DNA of 64,000 nucleotides from the NCBI RefSeq assembly GCF_000756375.1, contig NZ_JNFD01000018.1, forward strand, positions 1 to 64,000, written 5' to 3'. How positions within the stretch are numbered: the stretch's first letter is position 1; each line of letters begins with the position of its first letter. Origin of the DNA: Sphingopyxis sp. LC81 (GTDB lineage Bacteria > Pseudomonadota > Alphaproteobacteria > Sphingomonadales > Sphingomonadaceae). This document shows positions 9,049 through 17,722 of this stretch, in pieces. The position numbers and the translations under genes are program-made. Below the pieces are notes generated by a model that saw only the letters and a program-made list of their open reading frames with translations, had not been told where the DNA came from and made no database searches.

Positions 9049-9425
9049 GCCGATCCCGGCGCGCGGCGGAAAGGACGAGGGGTTCGCGGTGTCATCGTGT
9101 CAACGCTTCTCCAATTCCATTCCCGCCGAAGCGGGCAATCGAGGAGTCATCCAGAACTATGATATTATTCAACGCGAAGGCGGGCATGTCTACCACCGTC
9201 TTGCGTCAAATATATGATCGCCACCGGGACGAACCCGATTGAACGATCATCGTCGTCATTGACGGACAGCCGCCGCCCAGGCGTGCCGCCGGCTGCCGGC
9301 GCAGCGAAGGTCGGATATGGACCAAAGCACTGATTTATGAAATGACTAGCGCTCGAATGCATCGTCAGGATTCGTCAATTGGTGCGGCTTCAGGGCAAAA
9401 TGACAGCATATCTTCGGCCGATGAT
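9049..9425. other. Divergent intergenic region, permease / DUF6065-cupin gene
   Basis: This 377-base region holds the promoters of two divergent operons. A small hairpin CCCGC-CGAA-GCGGG lies at 9122-9135 and resembles a single degenerate copy of the intergenic palindromes seen at 50956 and 61809. A second near-perfect dyad, CGCCGGC-T-GCCGGCG, lies at 9287-9301. In-frame ATGs at 9342 and 9357 could extend the downstream protein by up to 28 residues. No independent gene is visible. Confidence 0.55.
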
Positions 9426-11063
9426 ATGGATCTGAAATGCTACATCCATCCGGGCTGGAGCCCGCGCATCCGGGCGGCGGCGTCGCGGCGCGACTGGATG
9501 GATGCAACCCCCGAGCGCTTCGCCTATCGCTGCCTTCCGCTCAACATCGCCAATGCGCATGGCTGGGAAATCCTCAGCCCCTGCGGGTTCGAGGCCGAAT
9601 GGAATGGCGGCAGCGCCGCCGATGACGTCGTCATCCGTCTCGACCCCGGCACCCCGCCCCATATCGCGCCCGTCGCGCTGTTCGGGCAGGGCACGCTGAC
9701 CTTTCACGTCCAGGGCATCTTCCGCACCCCCGAAGGCCATAATCTGTGGGTCGGCGGTTCGCCCAATCAGGCGAAGGACGGTATCGCGCCGCTCGGCGGG
9801 GTGATCGAGACCGACTGGTCGCCCTACAGCTTCACGATGAACTGGCGCTTCACCCGGCCGCACCATGTCATCCGCTTCGAGGAGAATGAGCCCTTCTGCT
9901 TCTTCTTTCCGGTCGAACGGCGGCTGATCGAGGCGGTGCGCCCGCGCATATTGCCGATCGACGACGAGCCCGAACTCAAGCGCCAGTTCGAGGAATGGAG
10001 CCGCTCGCGCGACGCCTTTCATGTCGAGATGGCGCAGAACCCGCCCGACAACCCCAGCGACAAGTGGCAGAAATTCTACTATCGCGGCATGCTGGCCGAC
10101 GGCACCCCGGGGACGCAGGGCCATCAGGCCAAGCTGCGCCTTGCCGAATTCGACGGCGCCGCCGGTTTCCATCGCGAGACCCCGCCGCGGCCCGCCTGCC
10201 CCGCGGCGGCGCATCGGACCGGAGCGGCGACGGCGGAGCCCGGGCCTCCCGCACGGGAGGCAGCCAAGTTCGAATGGATATTGCGATCGAACGAACAATT
10301 GCGCGCGCTCGCGCCGCGAACGATCGTCCGCAAGGCCGACATCACCGCCGAAGCGTTCCTCGCCGAGCATTATGCGGCCAATCACCCCGTCGTGCTCGAC
10401 AGCGAATTGACCGACTGGCCGGCGCTCGACCGCTGGACCCCCGATTATCTGAAGCGGTTGATCGGCGACGCGGCGATCGAGGTGCAGGCGGGCCGCAGCG
10501 CCGATGCCGATTTCGAACGCAACATGGCCGATCACCGCATCCGCATGCCCTTCGACCGCTTCATCGATCGCGTCGCAGACGGCGGCGAAGGCAACGACCT
10601 ATATCTCACCGCCTATAATTCGGCCGCCAACGAAGCCGCGCTCGCGCCGCTGAAGCAGGACATCGGCGCGCTCGACAAGTTGCTGACGCCCGAAGGGGCC
10701 GGGATGCCGTGGATCGGCGCCGCGGGCAGCTTCACTCCGCTCCACCACGACCTGACCAACAATCTGCTGCTCCAGATCGTCGGTCGCAAGCGCGTGCTGC
10801 TGGTCGCGCCGGGCGACACGCCGCGACTGTACAACGACCATCATGTCTACAGCCAGGTGCGCGACCTTACCGAACCCGATGTCGTCGCACGCTTCCCGCG
10901 GCTCGAGGGGGTGCATGTCCACCAGGTAACGCTGGAGCCGGGCGATGCGCTCTTCATCCCGCTCGGCTGGTGGCACCAGGTCACCGCGCTCGATTTCAGC
11001 GTCATGTACACCCACACCAATTTCCGCTGGCCCAACGATTTCCACATGAGCCATCCGAGCTGA
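9426..11063 (+). CDS. DUF6065 and cupin_8 (JmjC-like) fusion protein
   Basis: A protein of about 545 residues with two domains. Residues 1 to about 235 match DUF6065, a family of unknown function (DWMDATPERFAYRCLPL, GWEILSPCGFEAEWNGG, DGIAPLGGVIETDW, EPFCFFFP). Residues about 300-545 are a cupin_8/JmjC-like domain typical of Fe(II)/2-oxoglutarate hydroxylases: PLHHDLTNNLL supplies the HxD pair and PLGWWHQVTALD the distal His, so the metal triad is intact. A Pro/Ala-rich linker joins them. The start is uncertain because no candidate (9342, 9357, 9426) has a good ribosome site; 9426 is chosen because DUF6065 homology begins there. The methyltransferase gene starts four bases after the stop, so the two enzymes probably act together. 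The substrate (protein, peptide or small molecule) is unknown. Confidence 0.8.
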   Translation: MDLKCYIHPGWSPRIRAAASRRDWMDATPERFAYRCLPLNIANAHGWEILSPCGFEAEWNGGSAADDVVIRLDPGTPPHIAPVALFGQGTLTFHVQGIFRTPEGHNLWVGGSPNQAKDGIAPLGGVIETDWSPYSFTMNWRFTRPHHVIRFEENEPFCFFFPVERRLIEAVRPRILPIDDEPELKRQFEEWSRSRDAFHVEMAQNPPDNPSDKWQKFYYRGMLADGTPGTQGHQAKLRLAEFDGAAGFHRETPPRPACPAAAHRTGAATAEPGPPAREAAKFEWILRSNEQLRALAPRTIVRKADITAEAFLAEHYAANHPVVLDSELTDWPALDRWTPDYLKRLIGDAAIEVQAGRSADADFERNMADHRIRMPFDRFIDRVADGGEGNDLYLTAYNSAANEAALAPLKQDIGALDKLLTPEGAGMPWIGAAGSFTPLHHDLTNNLLLQIVGRKRVLLVAPGDTPRLYNDHHVYSQVRDLTEPDVVARFPRLEGVHVHQVTLEPGDALFIPLGWWHQVTALDFSVMYTHTNFRWPNDFHMSHPS

Positions 11064-11067
11064 CCCG

Positions 11068-11679
11068 ATGCCTTATAATCTCGACATTCCTGGCTGGATG
11101 CCCGAGCCCGAGCTCAAGATCCTCGAGCGGCTCGCGCGCACTATCCCGCCCGGCGGCGCGATGCTCGAGGTCGGCCCCTTTTGCGGCCGGTCAAGCTGGT
11201 GCTGGTCGAAATCGGTCGACCCCAGCGTGTCGGTGACCTGCGTCGACATCTGGGATCCCGTCGAACATCCCTTCTCGCCGCCCGCCAAGACCGAAGCGGG
11301 CGCGGTGTCCGACGCCGATTACGGACGCACGACGCACGAGCGAGGCCATTGGGGCACGCGCGAGAATTTCGATCATTATACGAGCGATTGTCACAATATC
11401 ACCGCGATCCGCGGCCATAGTCCGCAGGATTTCGGAGACTGGCCGCATGACAGCCTCGACCTCGTCTTTCTCGACGGGCTCCATCACAATCCGGGTTTCC
11501 ACGCCGACGTTGTGCATTGGTATCCGCGCGTGAAACCGGGCGGCATCTTGTGCGGCGACGATTGCGCGCGATCGCACCCCGACGTGCTGTGGACGATCGA
11601 CGATTTCTGCAAGGAACGCAGCATCGCATTTACGGTCGAACGGCGCATTTGGACGCTTCGCCGCCCGTCAGGAGAGTGA
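11068..11679 (+). CDS. Class I SAM-dependent methyltransferase
   Basis: A 203-residue enzyme with a Rossmann methyltransferase core. MLEVGPFCGRSSWCWSK is the SAM-binding motif I, VTCVDIWDP is the acidic end of strand 2, and LDLVFLDGLHHNPGFHADVVHWYPRV is the DGLH-type motif of the methyltransferase_24 group. It starts four bases after the DUF6065-cupin gene, an arrangement expected for a two-gene operon. Enzymes of this group methylate sugars or natural-product hydroxyls, among other targets. Nothing in the sequence fixes the substrate. Confidence 0.8.
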   Translation: MPYNLDIPGWMPEPELKILERLARTIPPGGAMLEVGPFCGRSSWCWSKSVDPSVSVTCVDIWDPVEHPFSPPAKTEAGAVSDADYGRTTHERGHWGTRENFDHYTSDCHNITAIRGHSPQDFGDWPHDSLDLVFLDGLHHNPGFHADVVHWYPRVKPGGILCGDDCARSHPDVLWTIDDFCKERSIAFTVERRIWTLRRPSGE

Positions 11680-11708
11680 ACGGCTCGCTTACCAAAAAAG
11701 AATCATCG

Positions 11709-11733
11709 CCTTGGAACCAGGAACGATCCAAGG
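11709..11733. promoter_or_regulatory. Inverted repeat upstream of the autotransporter
   Basis: CCTTGGA and TCCAAGG are perfect 7-base arms around an 11-base loop, 30 bases after the methyltransferase stop and 54 bases before the autotransporter start. A second short dyad, TCACG-TT-CGTGA, lies at 11754-11765. Either could be a terminator or an operator. There is no T-run directly after the first, which argues against a classical terminator. Confidence 0.3.
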
Positions 11734-11786
11734 TGTTGTAATATTTGGTAGAGTCACGTTCGTGAACTGAATAGGGGGTTAACCAA

Positions 11787-14700
11787 ATGACTGGCCGCTG
11801 GTTCGATTTCTCCCACGAGCACGGTAGCGACAAACATAACGCACCCGCTTCCCTTTTCCTGTCGATCCCGCGAGCGCGCGTGGCGATCGGGCGCACGGGC
11901 AGCGTGGCACCGCGAAGCTTCAGGTTGCGGCACCTGCTGCTCGGCGCAGCGGCGACGACCACCCTATTCTTCCCGCTCGGCGGCCGTGCCTGGGCGCAAT
12001 GCGCCCCCGACAATCCCTCGTCGGGCCAGACCGTCACATGCAGCGGATCGGACAATGACGGCTTCACAATCACCGACACGTCGGCCGATATCGAGGTGCA
12101 AAACGGCGCCTTCGTCGCTGGCGACGGCTTGCGCGTCCTCGGAAATTCGAACAACCGCGTCGTCAACAGCGGCAGCATCCAGGGCAATTCGGGCAATGCG
12201 ATCGAATTCAGCGGCCCCGCCGGAACGTTCAAGGCGCTGGAGAACAGCGGCACGCTGAACGGCAATTTCCGCGGCACCGGCGATGGGCGGATCGACATCC
12301 GCCAGAATGGCAATTTCAACTCCGGCATCGACATCGACGGCAATGGCGAAAACAACCTCTATCTGTTCCAGGGGAAGGGCATTTCGGGGTCCGTCAACAT
12401 CGTCGGCCGCAGCAATTTCATCGACAATTATGGCACTTTCAACAATGGGCTATCGCTGACCGGGACCAGCCGCAATTTCGTGGTCAACCGCGCTGGTGCG
12501 CAGGTCAGCGGCCCGTTCAGCCTGACCGGCGACGGCCAGAACAGCGTCGTCAACGAAGGCACGCTGAACAATGGCCTGACGATCAGCGGCGACGGATTTT
12601 CGTTCGTCGTGAATAATGTCGGCGCCAATATCAGCGGCGACATCGTCAGTTTCGGCCAGTCGGGCGACACCGTCGACAATGCCGGGATCATCAACAACGG
12701 CATCGACCTGCGCGATGGCGACGACGTCGTCATCAACCGCGCCGACGGCAATGGCGGGACGATCCAGGGCACGATCAGCCTCGGGACGGGTGAGGATTTC
12801 TTCCTGCAGGCCGGCGGAACGATCAACGGCCAGATCCTGCTCGGTGCCGACAATGATTTCGGGGCCGTCACCGGCGGCACCACCACATCGGTGGTTCAGG
12901 CGCAGGACGGCGACGACGGCTTTTTCTGGACCGGCGGGACGATCGGCGGGCTCGATATGGGGACGGGGACCGACTATGCGGTCCTTTCGGGCCTCACGAC
13001 CGCGCAGCTTCGGACCGGGCTGCGGCTCGACGGCGGGCTCGGCGACGACCTCCTCTATTGGGACTCGACCAAGGGCGACGACGTCCAGCGCTATGTCGGC
13101 TGGGAGGATTTTGTCCTCGCCAACCAATCCGAACTGACCTTCGCCAATTTTGCCACGCTCACAATGGGCGACAGCGGCACCGGGACCGGACGCCTGCACA
13201 TCGATGCGACGAGCCGGGTGCTCGCGGGCAATGGGACGCACACGGTGGCGCCGGCGATCGCGGGCCAGTTTGTGCAGGTCGAAAATGCGGGGCTGATCGA
13301 TCTGACCAACGCCGGCACGTCGACGACCGACCGCTTTGTCGTGATGGGCAATTATGTCGGGCAGAATGGCCGGCTGGGGCTGCAGACCTTCCTCGGCGAC
13401 GATAATTCGCCGTCCGACCGGCTCGTCATCAACGGCGCCGGCGCGCTGGGCTTTGGCGCGACCGCGATCGCGGTGACCAACGTCAACGGGCCGGGCGCGA
13501 TGACCATCGCCGACGGCATTCGAGTGATCGACGCCGCGAGCGGTGCGTTGACGACCGTCGACGCCTTTTCGCTCGCCGGGCCGGTCGCCGCGGGGATGTT
13601 CGAATATCTGCTGTTCCGCGGCGGCGTGACCCCCGGCACCGAGCAAAGCTGGTTCCTGCGTTCGCACGTGATGACCCCCACGCCGACGCCGACACCTACT
13701 CCGACGCCAACGCCGACGCCGACGCCCACTCCGACTCCGACGCCGACGCCAACCCCGACGCCGACGCCCACTCCGACGCCGACGCCGACGCCCACTCCGA
13801 CGCCGACTCCGACGCCGACGCCGACGCCCACCCCGACTCCGACGCCAACCCCGACTCCGACGCCGACGCCGACCCCGACGCCGACGCCCACTCCGACGCC
13901 GACGCCCACTCCAACGCCGACGCCCACTCCGACGCCGACGCCCACTCCGACGCCGACGCCCACTCCGACGCCGACGCCCACTCCGACGCCGACGCCCACT
14001 CCGACGCCGACGCCAGGGCCAACAGGAACCCCTGACCCGATTATCCGGCCCGAAGTGCCCGGCATCACGCTGGTCCCGGTCGTCGCGCATCAGGTGGCGC
14101 TCGCCGAGCTTGGCACCTTCCATATGCGTCAGGGCGACCAGGCCTATTTGACCGATCGCGGGCCGATCACGGGCCTGTGGGCCCGCTATCATCGTGCGCA
14201 TGTTAAGCAGACCGGCGATCAGATTGTCGAAGGAACCGATTTCCAGATCGCGCCACGATACGACGGCAATTTGTGGCTGGCGCAGGCGGGCATCGACCTG
14301 ATCGCCGATGTGCGCGAGGACGGCAGCCAGCTTCGCGCCGCGCTTTTCTATAGCCACGCCGAATCGTCAGGCGATGTGAACGGCAATATCCTTGCGCGCT
14401 CCGACATGGCGGCGGGCGCGTTGAAAACCAACAGCGATGGCGTCGGTGCCAGCCTGACCTATGTCGGCGCCAGCGGCTGGTATCTGGATCTTGTTGGGCT
14501 TTACAGCTGGCTCGACGCCGACACCCAATCCTATCGCGGGCTCAGGGCGAAGTTCAAAGGGAAGAGCCTCGCCGCATCGCTCGAGGCGGCCTATCCGATT
14601 GCCCTTTCGGGCCATTGGAAGCTGGAGCCGCAGGGGCAATTGATCGTCCAGCAGGTCAAGATCGACCCATCGGGCGACGTTTTTTCGGATATTGATTTCG

Positions 14701-15011
14701 ACAGCTTCGAGACGATCACCGGGCGGCTAGGCGTCCGGCTGGAAGGCAATCTCACCTATAAGACCACGATATTCCAGCCATTCCTGACCGCCGACCTGTG
14801 GCATGACTTCGCACGCAAGAATGACATTATCTTCAACGACCGGGCGATCATCTCCGACAGTGAGGCATCGATCGTGCGGCTGGGCGGCGGGCTCGCGGCG
14901 CGGCTGACGCCGTCGCTTGCCGTGCATGCCCGGCTCGATTGGAGCACCAATGTCGGCGGCGAGCGCTATCGCAGCCGCGGCGCGAATATCGGGATGCGCT
15001 TCACCTGGTGA
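11787..15011 (+). CDS. Autotransporter with long Thr-Pro repeat linker
   Basis: A 1074-residue type V secretion protein. It has an extended signal peptide to about residue 71 ([22 protein letters not shown]). A passenger to about 629 is full of Asn/Gly-rich beta-helix rungs such as [16 protein letters not shown], with recurring [14 protein letters not shown] units. An uninterrupted Thr-Pro repeat of about 113 residues follows (about 630-742), then a C-terminal autotransporter beta-barrel of about 300 residues that ends in the aromatic residue expected for barrel assembly (GMRFTW). The passenger should be exposed at the surface, with the repeat acting as a stiff spacer. There is no obvious catalytic motif, so an adhesin or aggregation role is the simplest guess. 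The GGGGG ribosome site lies nine bases upstream of the ATG. Confidence 0.88.
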   Translation: MTGRWFDFSHEHGSDKHNAPASLFLSIPRARVAIGRTGSVAPRSFRLRHLLLGAAATTTLFFPLGGRAWAQCAPDNPSSGQTVTCSGSDNDGFTITDTSADIEVQNGAFVAGDGLRVLGNSNNRVVNSGSIQGNSGNAIEFSGPAGTFKALENSGTLNGNFRGTGDGRIDIRQNGNFNSGIDIDGNGENNLYLFQGKGISGSVNIVGRSNFIDNYGTFNNGLSLTGTSRNFVVNRAGAQVSGPFSLTGDGQNSVVNEGTLNNGLTISGDGFSFVVNNVGANISGDIVSFGQSGDTVDNAGIINNGIDLRDGDDVVINRADGNGGTIQGTISLGTGEDFFLQAGGTINGQILLGADNDFGAVTGGTTTSVVQAQDGDDGFFWTGGTIGGLDMGTGTDYAVLSGLTTAQLRTGLRLDGGLGDDLLYWDSTKGDDVQRYVGWEDFVLANQSELTFANFATLTMGDSGTGTGRLHIDATSRVLAGNGTHTVAPAIAGQFVQVENAGLIDLTNAGTSTTDRFVVMGNYVGQNGRLGLQTFLGDDNSPSDRLVINGAGALGFGATAIAVTNVNGPGAMTIADGIRVIDAASGALTTVDAFSLAGPVAAGMFEYLLFRGGVTPGTEQSWFLRSHVMTPTPTPTPTPTPTPTPTPTPTPTPTPTPTPTPTPTPTPTPTPTPTPTPTPTPTPTPTPTPTPTPTPTPTPTPTPTPTPTPTPTPTPTPTPTPTPTPTPTPTPTPTPTPTPTPTPGPTGTPDPIIRPEVPGITLVPVVAHQVALAELGTFHMRQGDQAYLTDRGPITGLWARYHRAHVKQTGDQIVEGTDFQIAPRYDGNLWLAQAGIDLIADVREDGSQLRAALFYSHAESSGDVNGNILARSDMAAGALKTNSDGVGASLTYVGASGWYLDLVGLYSWLDADTQSYRGLRAKFKGKSLAASLEAAYPIALSGHWKLEPQGQLIVQQVKIDPSGDVFSDIDFDSFETITGRLGVRLEGNLTYKTTIFQPFLTADLWHDFARKNDIIFNDRAIISDSEASIVRLGGGLAARLTPSLAVHARLDWSTNVGGERYRSRGANIGMRFTW
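13674..14013 (+). repeat. Thr-Pro coding tandem repeat with 18-base units
   Basis: About 340 bases of degenerate hexamers (ACN CCN) encode the Thr-Pro linker of the autotransporter. The 5' part uses mixed ACG/ACT/ACC and CCG/CCC/CCA codons irregularly. From 13887 to 14012 the sequence has a strict 18-base period, with CCCACT recurring at 13887, 13905, 13923, 13941, 13959, 13977 and 13995; one copy carries CCAACG instead of CCGACG. This is the signature of recent slippage or unequal exchange, so the linker length probably varies between strains. Confidence 0.95.
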
Positions 15012-15030
15012 GCCGCCGCCTTCGATCCGC

Positions 15031-15816
15031 TCAGATCGCGCTCTTCCGTCCCGCGCGTTCGTCGCGGACAGCTTCGGGTTTGTCGACGACGGCGCGGTGA
15101 AAATCGCGAAGCTCCTCGGGGATATACCAGTGGAGCTGGTCTTCGTGATAGGCGCGCCAGACGGTCTCGGCGACTTCGCGCGGATGGACGAGGCGCCACG
15201 CCCCCTCGGCGGGCGCCATCGCGCGGATCCCGTCGGTCAGGAGCGGCGTGTCGATCAGGCCCGGCAGCAGGTCGGCGGCGCGGACACCGTACCGCTTGAG
15301 CTCGATCGACAGCGCTTCGGTCAGCCCGCGCACGGCGTGCTTGGTCGCCGAATAGATGCCGATCCCAGCGGTGCCGAACAGCGCCGAGGAGGACGAGGTC
15401 GTGAGGCACAGCGACCCCTGGGTTTGCCGCAGCAGCGGGGTCGCCGCGCGGACACCGATGATGACGCCCATCAGATTGATGTCGATGATGCGCCGGATCT
15501 CGTCCCACGGCTGGTCGTCGATCATCCCCGAAGCCGCAATCCCGGCGTTGTTGAACATCAGGTCGAGCCGCCCGCCTGAGGCGGCGCCAAAGTCCGCGAT
15601 CGCCTGTTCGAAGGCGTCGGCCTGTGTGACGTCGAGATAGGCGAAATGGCCGCGATCATCGCCGATCTGCTCGCGGGCGCGCTCGATCCCCTCGCGGTTG
15701 ACGTCGAAGACGCCGACGAACCAGCCGCGCTCGGCAAAAAGCAACGCGGTCTCCAGCCCCATGCCCGAGGCGCCGCCGGTGATGAAGATCGCGGGCCGTC
15801 CGTTGTCGGTAGTCAT
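15031..15816 (-). CDS. Short-chain dehydrogenase/reductase (SDR)
   Basis: A 261-residue classical SDR, a NAD(P)-dependent oxidoreductase of the cytoplasm. FITGGASGMGLETA is the TGxxxGxG cofactor motif, NNAGIA the NNAG strand, and YSATKHAV the catalytic YxxxK with Ser in the preceding TTSSSSALFG. The ATG at 15816 overlaps the stop of the monooxygenase (ATGA) and has its own GGAG site, so it is translated with that gene. SDRs beside Baeyer-Villiger monooxygenases usually oxidise an alcohol to the ketone that the monooxygenase then attacks. That partnership is inferred here from position. Confidence 0.88.
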   Translation of the reverse strand: MTTDNGRPAIFITGGASGMGLETALLFAERGWFVGVFDVNREGIERAREQIGDDRGHFAYLDVTQADAFEQAIADFGAASGGRLDLMFNNAGIAASGMIDDQPWDEIRRIIDINLMGVIIGVRAATPLLRQTQGSLCLTTSSSSALFGTAGIGIYSATKHAVRGLTEALSIELKRYGVRAADLLPGLIDTPLLTDGIRAMAPAEGAWRLVHPREVAETVWRAYHEDQLHWYIPEELRDFHRAVVDKPEAVRDERAGRKSAI

Positions 15817-17627
15817 GCTGCATTCTCCATCTTCGCACGCGCGTGATCGCCATCGAGTTCGAGGCCCGCCAGATCGCCCGCCTCGCGCCATGCCTGCAAC
15901 AGCTTGATGAAGGCGACGGGCCCGGTGCCAAAGGCGCTGCTGCGCGCCGCGACGTCCGAATTGCGGCCTTCGTCGTTATAATAACCGGGGGTGCAGTCGG
16001 CGTTGAACTGGCGCCGCGCCTCGCCGAGCTTCAGGATCGTGTCGACCCAATTGCCTTCGGCTTCGGCGGTCGGCTCGACGGTTTGGATGCCCTGCGCGGT
16101 GCAGTGCCGGACGATATGCGCGATATGCCCGGTCTGCTCGCTCAGCATGTGTGGGAAATTGGGCGACATGCCCGCCTGCGCCTGGCTGATCACGAAGCAG
16201 TTCGGGAAGCTGCGCGTGTGCATGCCGTGCAGCGTCGACAGCCCGCCGCCCCATTTGTCGCTGAGCGAAAGCCCGCCGACCCCGCGGACCGTCATGCCCG
16301 AACGCTGGGCATAGCTGGTCGCGACGTCGAAGCCGGTCGCGAAGATCAGGCAGTCGACGGGATATTCGACGCCCGCGACGACGATAGCGTCGGCGGTGAT
16401 CCGTTCGACCCCGCGCCCCGCGGTGTCGACCAGCGTCACATTGTCGCGGTTGAAGCTCTGCAAGAATTCGTCGTGGAAGCAGGGCCGCTTGCAATAGAGG
16501 CTGAACCAGGGCTTCAGCGCCTCGGCGGCCGCCTCGTCCTCGACGATCGACGCGACGCGCGCGCGCAGTTCCTCCATCTTCTCGAAATCGGCGCGTTCGA
16601 ACAGTTCGGCGGCAGAAAGTCCGTCGACATTGTTCGCCAGCCTCTCGCGCAGCGTGCGGAAGAGCGCGGTCCAGCCGTCGCCGACAAGGTCGGTCGCGGG
16701 CAGCTCGCGCGTGAACTGCGCCGTGAAATTTTCCATCCGCTCCTGCTGCCAGCCGGGGTGCAGGCTGGCCGCCCAGTCGGGGTCGGTCGCGCTGTTGTTC
16801 CGCACATCGACCGATGACGGCGTGCGCTGGAACACCGTGAGGTGCTGCGCCGATTTCGCGAGCGGCGGGATGCACTGTACGCCGGTCGCGCCGGTGCCGA
16901 TGATGCCGACGCGCTTGTCCGCCAGCCCTTCCATCACCTCGGTCGCGCTGCCGCCGGTATAGGCATAATCCCAGCGGCTGGTGTGGAAGCTGTGCCCCGC
17001 GAAGGAGGCGATGCCGGGAATATCGGGCAGCTTCGGGCGGTTCAGCGGTCCCGTCGTCAGGACGGTGAAGCGCGCGGCGATGCGGTCGCCGCGGTTGGTC
17101 CGCGCGATCCAGCGCGCCGCTGCCGCGTCCCAGTCTAGCGCGACGACCTGCGTCGAGAAGAGCGCCTTCTCATACAGCCCGAAATGCTCGCCGATGCGGC
17201 GGCAATGCGCGCGGATTTCCGCCGATTTCGAATAGCGTTCGACGGGCATATAGCCCGTTTCCTCGAGCAGCGGAAAATAGATATAGGATTCGATGTCGCA
17301 CGCCGCGCCGGGATAGCGGTTCCAGTACCAGGTGCCGCCGAAATCGCTTCCCGCATCGGCGATCAGCATGTCGTCGATCCCCGCCTCGCTGAGGCGCGCG
17401 CCGGTGAGCAACCCGCCGAAGCCGCCGCCGACGATCAGCACCTCGACCTCGCGGTCGATCGCGGGCCGCGGCGGCGCTTCGCCATAAGGATCATCGAGCA
17501 GGTGCGAAAAGCCCTGATCGACATCGAGATATTGCCGCTCGCCCGCCGTCGTGGCGGTGCGGCGATCGCGCTCGGCGCGATAGCGCGCGCGGATGGCGTC
17601 GAGGTCGAGGTCGGTGGATTTCGTCAT
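15813..17627 (-). CDS. FAD-dependent Baeyer-Villiger-type monooxygenase
   Basis: A flavoprotein of about 604 residues that should insert oxygen next to a ketone using FAD and NADPH. The first nucleotide fold is VLIVGGGFGGLLTG, followed by GTWYWNRYPGAACD. The type I fingerprint FxGxxxHxxxWD is present as FAGHSFHTSRWD. The second dinucleotide fold is VGIIGTGATGVQCI. An N-terminal extension of about 60 residues precedes the FAD fold, as in the larger members such as phenylacetone and cyclododecanone types. No in-frame start has a strong ribosome site; 17627 is chosen, and 17645 or 17666 are alternatives. It lies 95 bases after the GH30 gene and overlaps the SDR gene. The substrate is unknown; a terpenoid or steroid-like aglycone is one possibility given the neighbouring glycosidases. 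Confidence 0.85.
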   Translation of the reverse strand: MTKSTDLDLDAIRARYRAERDRRTATTAGERQYLDVDQGFSHLLDDPYGEAPPRPAIDREVEVLIVGGGFGGLLTGARLSEAGIDDMLIADAGSDFGGTWYWNRYPGAACDIESYIYFPLLEETGYMPVERYSKSAEIRAHCRRIGEHFGLYEKALFSTQVVALDWDAAAARWIARTNRGDRIAARFTVLTTGPLNRPKLPDIPGIASFAGHSFHTSRWDYAYTGGSATEVMEGLADKRVGIIGTGATGVQCIPPLAKSAQHLTVFQRTPSSVDVRNNSATDPDWAASLHPGWQQERMENFTAQFTRELPATDLVGDGWTALFRTLRERLANNVDGLSAAELFERADFEKMEELRARVASIVEDEAAAEALKPWFSLYCKRPCFHDEFLQSFNRDNVTLVDTAGRGVERITADAIVVAGVEYPVDCLIFATGFDVATSYAQRSGMTVRGVGGLSLSDKWGGGLSTLHGMHTRSFPNCFVISQAQAGMSPNFPHMLSEQTGHIAHIVRHCTAQGIQTVEPTAEAEGNWVDTILKLGEARRQFNADCTPGYYNDEGRNSDVAARSSAFGTGPVAFIKLLQAWREAGDLAGLELDGDHARAKMENAA

Positions 17628-17722
17628 GTTTTCGGTCGCTTGCATATGTGGGAGAGGAAGGCGCACGGCCGTCGCCCCGGCCGATACGCGCGAAATTGCA
17701 GGGATGCCGCCGGAGCGGCGGG

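Noticed and set aside
13674..14013. Possible CRISPR-like or minisatellite noncoding array
   Set aside because: There are no spacers, the units are 6 and 18 bases, and the array is in frame within a clear protein gene.
13352..14068. Open minus-strand frame reading Val-Gly repeats across the autotransporter linker
   Set aside because: It is the reverse reading of the Thr-Pro repeat. The plus-strand gene has signal peptide, passenger and barrel, while the minus frame has no ribosome site or domain.
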